Source: Clostridium sp. CAG:221 (GTDB lineage Bacteria; Bacillota; Clostridia; Clostridiales; Clostridiaceae). Taken from it: a stretch of 38,729 nt of DNA. The stretch spans positions 1 to 38,729 of the forward strand of contig FR883411.1 of assembly GCA_000435835.1 (NCBI GenBank), given 5' to 3'. A model generated the notes under the pieces. That model was not told the DNA's origin, did not search any database, and saw only the letters and a list, made by a program, of their open reading frames with translations. How positions within the stretch are numbered: position 1 is the stretch's first letter; every line of letters begins with the position of its first letter. This document shows, piece after piece, positions 33,340 through 38,729 of this stretch. The translations under genes and the position numbers were made by a program.

Positions 33340-33819
33340 TTATATATTTAACTCCATTCTTCTATTCCTAGTTGACATGCCTAATGACTCATAAAATTTA
33401 ATTGCATTTTCATTAAAATCCCATACATTTAACTGTATTGAAGAAGCCTCATTGGATTTTGCATAGTCTACAATATGAGTGAATAGCATTTTACCAATAC
33501 CTCTTTTTTGATAGGTTGATTTAATACAGAAATCATCTACATAAACAAACTTTAATGGAATAAGTATATTTAGATTCCTTGTAGTCATGATTTGTAAAAT
33601 ACTATATCCTATTAACTCATTGTTATCAGTATTTTCAACTACAAATAAATTTGTATTATTACTGTTCAATAGCTCTTCAAATTGCTCCTTTTTAAATGGA
33701 TTGTCAACATTTAAATAAACATCTGGTCTATTTAGAACATGCAAATCATGAATCTCTTTAACTAAATTGCTAATAGCAATATAATCATTAGTATTCCCTT
33801 CTCTTATTTTTAAGTTCAT
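33340..33819 (-). CDS. GNAT family N-acetyltransferase
   Basis: This 159-residue acetyltransferase has the GNAT layout. The N-terminal REGNTNDYIAISNLVKEIHDL is followed by strands ending FVYVDDFCIKSTYQKRGIGKMLFTHI, with the acetyl-CoA pyrophosphate loop Q-K-R-G-I-G. The late block LNVWDFNENAIKFYESLGM completes the fold. The substrate (amine, peptide end or antibiotic) cannot be told. AAGGGGGAA precedes the ATG on the minus strand. A weak hairpin (TAAAGAG with CTCTTTA, 33281-33305) beyond the stop may end the transcript. Confidence 0.9.
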   Translation of the reverse strand: MNLKIREGNTNDYIAISNLVKEIHDLHVLNRPDVYLNVDNPFKKEQFEELLNSNNTNLFVVENTDNNELIGYSILQIMTTRNLNILIPLKFVYVDDFCIKSTYQKRGIGKMLFTHIVDYAKSNEASSIQLNVWDFNENAIKFYESLGMSTRNRRMELNI

Positions 33820-34101
33820 AAAAATTCCCCCTTTTATCGTACTAAAAAATTATGCTTTATTTTCTCTTTATATATTAACATAAGAATGTGTTTTTTTACA
33901 TTAAAATACAAATATAGCATTTTGTATTTAAAATGCAATAAATATAATGATTGATGGAGAATTGCATATTAAGCATTACTGAGGTATTGATATGCCTCAT
34001 CTTCTATTTTCTGTTAGGATGTAGTATGAGCAGACAATGGGATGATGCAAATTTCAATTTATTGATACTTATGAAAATATACAAGTAATAATATGAAGTG
34101 A
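33820..34101. other. Non-coding stretch with hairpins
   Basis: No supported gene is seen. GCATTTT...AAAATGC lies near 33915-33935. TGAGG (33980-33984) pairs with CCTCA (33995-33999), followed by a T-rich tail, and could be the terminator of a vanished rightward gene. Confidence 0.5.
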
Positions 34102-34250
34102 ATAAGGTAGCTTTACATAGATATTGTAAGGATACCTTAATATTTGTATATTAAGATCTGTTTTAATTGAAACCTATTTTTGGGGGAGGCATAATTTAAT
34201 ATCTTTAATAAAGGATTTTAAACTTAAAAGACTAATATATAACCATAAGG
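34102..34250 (+). repeat. Duplicated flank, copy A left part
   Basis: ATAAGGTAGCTTTACATAGATATTGTAAGG... to AAAAGACTAATATATAACC closely matches 36780-36925. It starts with a hairpin (AAGGTA with TACCTT). In copy A it leads into the chrA fragment; in copy B that fragment is missing. Confidence 0.75.
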
Positions 34251-34262
34251 GGGTATTTTGGT

Positions 34263-34577
34263 ATGAGTATTATTCTAGATTTGTTTCTTACTTTCGCCAA
34301 GATTGGATTATTTACTTTTGGTGGAGGATACACAATGATTTCAATGATTGAAAATAACTGCGTAGAAAAGAAGAGGTGGATTACACATGACGAAATGATG
34401 AATGTTACAGTAATTGCTGAATCTACTCCAGGCCCAATTGCTATTAACTGCGCTACTTTCATTGGATATAAATAGGTGGGTATTATAGGTGCTTTGGTTG
34501 CTACATTGGGTAATGTGCTACCATCTTTTGTAATGATTTTAATTATTTCTAAGTTCTTTTTTCTGTTTTTGGTATAA
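34263..34577 (+). pseudogene. Chromate transporter (chrA) fragment
   Basis: One frame starts at ATG 34263 after a GGGGG-containing site. It reads the N-terminal part of a ChrA domain: LFLTFAKIGLFTFGGGYTMI, EKKRWITHDEM, AESTPGPIAINCATFIGYK. It stops at TAG 34473. The same frame continues VGIIGALVATLGNVLPSFVMILIIS up to TAA 34575, so the stop interrupts the gene. Even read through, only about 104 residues of the roughly 180-residue domain remain, because the 3' half is missing. It is a dead remnant of an ion (chromate/sulfate-type) transporter. Confidence 0.85.
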
Positions 34578-34607
34578 AATAGATATAACGATTGATGAAT
34601 AATTGTA
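34563..34607 (+). repeat. Duplicated flank, copy A right part
   Basis: CTGTTTTTGGTATAAAATAG...AATAATTGTA matches 36942-36986. In copy B it follows the left part after about 16-20 bases, whereas here about 310 bases of chrA lie between. Confidence 0.75.
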
Positions 34608-34653
34608 TTTAATTGCTCAACAATAAAGTTTTGGATTAAAAAGGTGGAACTAT

Positions 34654-34899
34654 ATGAAAAGTTGCATTGAGAAATTATTACCAATAATAAGTGTTATTAT
34701 ATTAGCTTTAGGATTATTCAAGATTATGGATTCAGGTATTGCATTGTCAATTGCAGTAATAATAGGGGGAGTATCAACTATATTAAATGGATATTCTTTG
34801 TACGTAAAGAATAAGAAAAAAGAATCAATTTCATTAATTTTAGGTGGCTTTCTTGCAATTATTCTTTCAATACTATCAGTGTTTTTTAGCAAACTATAA
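34654..34899 (+). CDS. Small three-helix membrane protein
   Basis: This 81-residue protein is almost entirely hydrophobic, with helices at about 8-24, 27-50 and 59-79 and a basic loop (KNKKKES) between the last two. AAGGTGG precedes the ATG by seven bases and a terminator follows, so it looks like a real gene. No family is recognised. Confidence 0.7.
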   Translation: MKSCIEKLLPIISVIILALGLFKIMDSGIALSIAVIIGGVSTILNGYSLYVKNKKKESISLILGGFLAIILSILSVFFSKL

Positions 34900-34950
34900 A
34901 ATACTATTAAGTAATAATATTTTATGAGTAATTTAAAATTAGTACCACTG

Positions 34951-34978
34951 AAAAGGCTGTCCAATAGACAGCTCTTTA
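34951..34978 (+). terminator. Terminator after the 81-residue membrane protein gene
   Basis: GGCTGTC and GACAGCT form the stem around a short AATA-type loop, followed by CTTTAT. The T-run is weak. Confidence 0.6.
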
Positions 34979-35013
34979 TATTAAATTATTTATGAATTTA
35001 TGGAGGAAACTAT

Positions 35014-35193
35014 ATGAATGAAAACAATAATAAAGGTAGCATATTAGTTTTAATAGGACTAGTAATAGTAACCACGGTGAACATTTTAGATAAACTGATT
35101 GAATTAAATGAATTTGTTGCAGTGGGACTAGATTTAATTGCTCTAGTATGTTTTATTGTTTATTTAGTGAAATTTTTTAGAAATAAGAAGTAA
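35014..35193 (+). CDS. 59-residue small membrane protein
   Basis: A 59-codon frame begins at ATG 35014, seven bases after GGAGG (35002-35006), and ends at TAA 35191. The product has two hydrophobic helices (about residues 9-25 and 33-53), a conserved-looking acidic turn (LDKLIELNE) and a basic end (KFFRNKK). The good ribosome site and normal codon use support it. No family is recognised. Confidence 0.65.
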   Translation: MNENNNKGSILVLIGLVIVTTVNILDKLIELNEFVAVGLDLIALVCFIVYLVKFFRNKK

Positions 35194-35349
35194 GAGGCCG
35201 TTGAATATCTCAGTGTATTAAAAAGTAGTAGTTATAGAAGTAAAGTGAACAAGCTAATTTATTCGGTCTATTTTATAAAAATTTTAACTTGATTTATGAT
35301 ATATATAATTAAAAAATAAGGCTATGTTTTAATATGATGTTGAAATATA

Positions 35350-35390
35350 GTCTAAAAAAATTATAGGTGGGATTGTTCACCTATAATTTT
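35350..35390 (-). terminator. Terminator of the leftward small membrane gene
   Basis: AAAATTATAGGTG (35357-35369) pairs perfectly over 13 bases with 35378-35390. On the minus strand the stem is followed by TTTT. It lies about 40 bases past the stop at 35432. Confidence 0.75.
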
Positions 35391-35431
35391 CAATATACGA
35401 ATAATAAGATTTTATAATTTTCTATTTAATT

Positions 35432-35731
35432 TTAGTGATTCTTAATTTTTATATATATTTTCTTTAATAATATAAATAGAGTATATATAATAAATAAATT
35501 AAAAAATAAACATAATATATTAATATTCATTCCGTTATTTCCATCAAATATATTGTTAAAGAGTTGAGAACTTCCTTTATTTCTCTGATATATTGACCAA
35601 TAGTTAAATGGAAACCCAAAATTGTATACTTTTATAGCCCCATTTTCTGATATATTGGCTGGTATAATAAAAGAAATAATGAAAAATATTAATACGCTTA
35701 ATTTAAATTCATAAGTTTGAATTCTTCTCAT
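35432..35731 (-). CDS. Small membrane protein, two helices
   Basis: This 99-residue protein has a membrane helix near each end (about 11-27 and 71-92). The aromatic extracytoplasmic segment between them (VYNFGFPFNYWSIYQ) recalls a recurring pattern in uncharacterised Gram-positive proteins. The start is ATG 35731 (minus strand), six bases after AAAGGTG; a GTG at 35740 is in frame but sits inside that site. A terminator lies downstream. Function unknown. Confidence 0.65.
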   Translation of the reverse strand: MRRIQTYEFKLSVLIFFIISFIIPANISENGAIKVYNFGFPFNYWSIYQRNKGSSQLFNNIFDGNNGMNINILCLFFNLFIIYTLFILLKKIYIKIKNH

Positions 35732-35965
35732 TTCCTTCACCTTTCCACAATGTTATAATGCATATTTTATTACTATTGTCCATTCAATTATAGTTTTGTA
35801 TAATGTTTATTATAACATATTTTACAAAATATCACATATATTATATATACATTGGCTCTCTATTTTTTAAATTTTTTACGTTGATATATGAATGTGTTAC
35901 ATTATTTTGTGCCATAAAGTTTTTAGCCTTAATTTTCTATTAAAATTGTTATGGAGAGTATTAAT
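35732..35965. other. AT-rich non-coding stretch
   Basis: No supported gene is seen. It should contain the promoter of the leftward membrane gene. TATAAT-like words occur (for example near 35751 and 35799) without a convincing -35 partner. Confidence 0.4.
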
Positions 35966-36046
35966 ATGTTGAAGATAATACTAAATGTTGGATTTGATTC
36001 TGAAGAAATATATTGTATTATGGAAGATTTTAATGAAGAAAAATAA
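35966..36046 (+). pseudogene. 26-codon frame resembling part of a downstream gene
   Basis: ATG 35966 follows GGAGAG and opens a 26-codon frame ending at TAA 36044. Its VGFDSEEIYCIMEDFNEE resembles AGLDSEEIYYTGFSEIEA in the protein encoded at 36438-36761, so it may be a leftover of a related gene. It could also be a very small real gene. Confidence 0.35.
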
Positions 36047-36073
36047 TACTTATTTTTAGAATGGAGGGGTTAT

Positions 36074-36286
36074 ATGAGAATTTGCAAACAATGTAACAGT
36101 GAAATGATAGAAGGATTTAATGTTAAAATGGATGGAGCCGGTTATGGAATAAAGATAGTGAAAACTGATGAAGTAATAATTCCAAAAAGCATAGGAAAAA
36201 TCAAAGCTTGTATTTGTCCTAAATGTGGAGAAGTATTTTTGTATATAGAAAATTTGGAAAAGTTGAAAAAATATATTGGTAAATAA
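36074..36286 (+). CDS. Small zinc-ribbon protein
   Basis: This 70-residue protein has Cys4-x2-Cys7 and Cys48-x2-Cys51 (in CPKCGEV), a four-cysteine zinc site, with an extra Cys46. A basic, lysine-rich end (NLEKLKKYIGK) follows. It matches the common small nucleic-acid-binding or sensor zinc-ribbon type of Firmicutes. Nothing defines a partner. GGAGGGG precedes the ATG by about five bases. Confidence 0.75.
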   Translation: MRICKQCNSEMIEGFNVKMDGAGYGIKIVKTDEVIIPKSIGKIKACICPKCGEVFLYIENLEKLKKYIGK

Positions 36287-36437
36287 ATTTAACGAAAGTT
36301 TTAAGTGTTCAGAATGTGATTGTTATAATTTGAAAATAATAGTTGAAAAAGAAAGTAAAAGTTATAATCATGTAAGTGGTATTTTAGGAGCTAAATGCTT
36401 TGTGTTATAATAAATCAGATGATATAAGTAAATATAT
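36287..36437 (+). other. Short gene remnant
   Basis: A frame open from about 36267 to TAA 36408 encodes FKCSECDCYNLKIIVEKES... with three closely spaced cysteines. It has no start with a ribosome site. It is likely a remnant of another zinc-ribbon-like reading frame. Confidence 0.3.
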
Positions 36438-36761
36438 ATGATTTTTGCAGAAGATGTGAATGGTATACAAAGGATAGAAAGGAATACTTTAATTATGAAT
36501 AATGATGAAAAAGAAATTAAATTAGAGAGTATTGAAAATCATGGTTGTAATGATAAAATAGAGGAATTTATAGTAGTGCAGAATGCTGGACTTGATTCTG
36601 AAGAGATATATTATACAGGGTTTAGTGAAATTGAAGCTTATAGAACTTATAAGAGAATCAAAGGTGGAAAGAAAAATATTTTTAAAGCATATATTAAAAG
36701 AGATTTAGTGTTTAATGTGCCCTTTATTGATACATATGAAATCATAGAAGTAATAAGATAA
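36438..36761 (+). CDS. Hypothetical protein, 107 residues or 88 if shortened
   Basis: This protein is soluble, charged and not recognised. The C-terminal part (LDSEEIYYTGFSEIEAYRTYKRIKGGKKNIFKAYIKRDL) looks like a folded helix-strand unit. The first ATG (36438) has no ribosome site. ATG 36495 in the same frame follows AAAGGA at a good distance and is an equally likely start. A hairpin (TTAAGGTAG with CTACCTTAA) follows at about 36780-36819 and could end transcription. Confidence 0.5.
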   Translation: MIFAEDVNGIQRIERNTLIMNNDEKEIKLESIENHGCNDKIEEFIVVQNAGLDSEEIYYTGFSEIEAYRTYKRIKGGKKNIFKAYIKRDLVFNVPFIDTYEIIEVIR

Positions 36762-36779
36762 AATCATAATAAGAATAGA

Positions 36780-36986
36780 ATTAAGGTAGATTTACATAGA
36801 TATTATAAGGCTACCTTAATATTTGTATATTAGAATCTGTTTTAATTGTAATTTCTTTTTTTGAGACATAATTTAATGTTTTTAACAAAGAGTTTAAGGT
36901 TAAAAGACTAATATATATAAGGTAAAAATATTTTAATTTTACTGTTTTTGGTATAAGATAAATATAATGATTTATGAACAATTGTA
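36780..36986 (+). repeat. Duplicated flank, copy B (without chrA)
   Basis: 36780-36925 matches copy A at 34102-34250, and 36942-36986 matches 34563-34607, with the same order and direction. The chrA fragment present between them in copy A is absent here. Confidence 0.75.
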
Positions 36987-37058
36987 ATTTTATACGAATT
37001 AGTTGATTATTAAAATTCTTATTGTATAAATCAATTATAGTATATTGGAGGAGGTAAT

Positions 37059-37370
37059 GTGAAAAAAAGAAAGATAGGAATAGGTACAACTTCTTTAGTG
37101 TTATTTATTATAGGTTCTTTATTTGCCTTTACATTTAATAAGGTTTGTATAGGAGATAATATTTTAAATTATATTGGGTTAAAATCATGGTCTAATGGAA
37201 ATCAAGGAACACATTATACAATATTCTACTCTCTATTATTTTATATTCCATCATTAATTATTGGTTATAAGTTTAATGATAATTTTGGTTCTAAAGTTGG
37301 TAATATACTATCAACTATTATGGTAACAATTATAATAGTAACTTCGTTACTTTTTACAGCCATTATCTAA
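37059..37370 (+). CDS. Small membrane protein, three helices
   Basis: This 103-residue protein has hydrophobic helices at about 9-27, 52-69 and 81-101, with a polar loop containing SWSNGNQGTHY between the first two. The start is GTG 37059, a few bases after GGAGGAGG; the overlapping ATG at 37057 would stop at once. No family is recognised. Confidence 0.65.
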   Translation: MKKRKIGIGTTSLVLFIIGSLFAFTFNKVCIGDNILNYIGLKSWSNGNQGTHYTIFYSLLFYIPSLIIGYKFNDNFGSKVGNILSTIMVTIIIVTSLLFTAII

Positions 37371-37546
37371 ATTTAAATTTTGATATTAGTAAAACAATCT
37401 GAATATATTGCGATTTAAAATAAAAGTAGACAAGATTACTATTTGTCCACAAATTTAAGAAGAGTAATTATTGGAACATTAAGAATTCAAAATTGCTTTA
37501 TATAATATATTGAACTAATAATCTTATAATTTATGAGGAGATTTAA

Positions 37547-38014
37547 ATGAATAAAAGGATATTTTTTAAATTAGGATTAGTGTTATTATCTCTGTCACTT
37601 GTGGCATGTGGACAGAAGAATAATTCAGAAGGAAAAGAAGATTCTTCTAAATCAAATGCAAGTAATTCTATTAGCATTACTCAAAATTCTGAAGGAGACA
37701 GTATAAACACTACATCTTCCACTGTTGAAAATTCAGAAGATAATAACCATGAAGATATGCACCAAGATATTCAATCAAATATAGAACAATATACTCAAGA
37801 GGAATCAACTGAAGATGAATACTATACAATAATAAAAGATGCTTGGCAGAAACAAAAGGATTATATTAAATCTATTGAGGACTCTAAAGTAAAACAATCA
37901 GTACAAACCTCAAGGTCTGCTGCTATTATGGAAGCAAATAGATTGCTTATAGAACATCCAGAAGATTCAGATGCAATAAATTCAAGTTTAAAGAGGGTTC
38001 TTAATGATGAATAA
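37547..38014 (+). CDS. Small secreted lipoprotein
   Basis: This 155-residue protein has a signal sequence with lipobox LVAC (Cys about 21). A low-complexity Ser/Asn/Glu-rich linker (about 24-92) is followed by a short helical end (YYTIIKDAWQKQKDYIKSIED... to RVLNDE). GAGGAG precedes the ATG. It is probably anchored outside the cell membrane. No function is assigned. Confidence 0.75.
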   Translation: MNKRIFFKLGLVLLSLSLVACGQKNNSEGKEDSSKSNASNSISITQNSEGDSINTTSSTVENSEDNNHEDMHQDIQSNIEQYTQEESTEDEYYTIIKDAWQKQKDYIKSIEDSKVKQSVQTSRSAAIMEANRLLIEHPEDSDAINSSLKRVLNDE

Positions 38015-38036
38015 TTTTAACATATTACGAACTAGA

Positions 38037-38066
38037 GACCAGTGAGTTAGAAATCACTGGTTTTTT
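38037..38066 (+). terminator. Terminator of the lipoprotein gene
   Basis: ACCAGTGA (38038-38045) pairs with TCACTGGT (38054-38061) and is followed by TTTTT. Confidence 0.9.
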
Positions 38067-38275
38067 AAATTCTGTATATATTATCAACATTATTTTAAAA
38101 CAGAGCCTTATATTAATAAGATTTGTTTTGATAAACTGTTGATATTTCATTAATTATACTAAGTGGTTATAATATACAATATAACTATTATTTAGATGGT
38201 ATGTAATTTGAGAGTTTATTAAAAATGTTACTGGATTTTTAAGAGTAATAATTTATGTTTGTGAGAGGTTAGAGG

Positions 38276-38729
38276 ATGAATTTTAGAATTGCTAAGATGG
38301 ATGATTTACCACAGCTTAAAGTGGTATATGAAAATATAATTAAAGAAATGAATTGCAACAATATTAAGATTTGGGATGAAATATATCCTTGTGAATTTTT
38401 CAAGGAGGATATTGAAAATAAGTGCCTGTATCTTTTAGAGAAAAATAATACAATAGTTTCAGCCTTTGCTCTTTGCAAATCAAATGCAGGGGCAAAGCAT
38501 CTTAAGTGGGAAAAAGAAGAGGCTGAAGTATTGTATATTGATCGACTTGGGGTAAATGTTGATTATTTAAAGCAAGGAATTGGTGGCATAATGCTTGAAA
38601 AAGCTGTGGAATTAGCAAAAGAGAATGGGGTTGAATATTTACGTCTTTTTGTTGTGGATATAAATCAGCCAGCCATAAATCTTTATATAAATATTAATGT
38701 CAAGACTATTTTGAACAATTGTGCCAATA
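38276..38729 (+). CDS. GNAT family N-acetyltransferase (partial, cut by window end)
   Basis: This open frame starts at ATG 38276 behind GAGAGG and runs off the right edge after 151 codons. It has the GNAT layout: N-terminal RIAKMDDLPQLKVVYENII, then VLYIDRLGVNVDYLKQGIGGIMLEKAV with the acetyl-CoA loop Q-G-I-G-G, and LFVVDINQPAINLYI. Where the family has NGF after LYI, the sequence reads INV, as if three bases were missing. The gene end is not visible. Confidence 0.8.
   Translation, partial: MNFRIAKMDDLPQLKVVYENIIKEMNCNNIKIWDEIYPCEFFKEDIENKCLYLLEKNNTIVSAFALCKSNAGAKHLKWEKEEAEVLYIDRLGVNVDYLKQGIGGIMLEKAVELAKENGVEYLRLFVVDINQPAINLYININVKTILNNCAN

Noticed and set aside
34232..34964. Two minus-strand frames over the chrA fragment and the small membrane gene
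   Set aside because: Neither has a ribosome site; the plus-strand readings show real family motifs or good starts.
36811..37089. Minus-strand 92-codon frame over repeat copy B
   Set aside because: It covers repeat DNA and the start of a plus-strand gene, with no ribosome site.

Overview
The window is chromosomal DNA of a low-GC, spore-forming Firmicute, most likely Clostridium sensu stricto. The evidence is very AT-rich codon use and intergenic DNA, strong AGGAGG-type ribosome binding sites, a sporulation gene (yunB), a pyrK/pyrD (type 1B) pyrimidine operon with pyrI, and several families typical of clostridia. No tRNA, rRNA, CRISPR array, intact transposase or phage gene was seen.

Layout. 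1-9150: the tail of a coiled-coil gene, a methyl-accepting chemotaxis protein, topoisomerase III, a three-gene NMT1/SsuABC-type ABC importer, and a YibE/F membrane pair that has its own promoter and a folded leader. 9186-12479: a membrane-anchored, degenerate transglutaminase-like protein, a long-form phosphofructokinase, and a class A beta-lactamase-like protein that has lost its catalytic serine. 12485-17915: the pyrBICFKD operon, behind a leader with a PyrR-type attenuator, a possible second promoter and a second PyrR-type loop beside the pyrB ribosome binding site. 18009-19263: two membrane proteins. 19264-19597: an intergenic repeat patch. 19600-25389: an alanine/glycine:cation symporter, a class A penicillin-binding protein, yunB and hpt. 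25411-29440: hflX with an extra N-terminal JAMM-like domain, then a MocR-type regulator overlapping yigZ. 29484-32004: two overlapping flavoprotein genes, a bacterial PH-domain protein, and yebC.

From about 32005 to the end the window changes character. Coding density falls, and there are repeats, hairpins, gene fragments and very small membrane-protein genes. It holds a four-block repeat cluster (32201-32722), a DUF6483-like gene split by TGA, two GNAT acetyltransferases (one cut by the window end), a chrA chromate-transporter fragment whose flanking sequence occurs a second time 2.6 kb downstream without the chrA part, and several short uncharacterised genes. It reads as a plastic, decaying accessory segment.

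The best-supported coordinated unit is de novo pyrimidine synthesis: carbamoyl phosphate to carbamoyl aspartate (PyrBI), dihydroorotate (PyrC), orotate (PyrDK), and OMP to UMP (PyrF). pyrE, carAB and pyrR are not in the window and must be elsewhere if the pathway and its control are complete. The observations most worth following are the two-layer pyr leader, the JAMM-HflX fusion, the serine-less beta-lactamase-like protein and the repeat cluster at 32.2-32.7 kb. All functional calls come from reading motifs and layout; no database search was possible.
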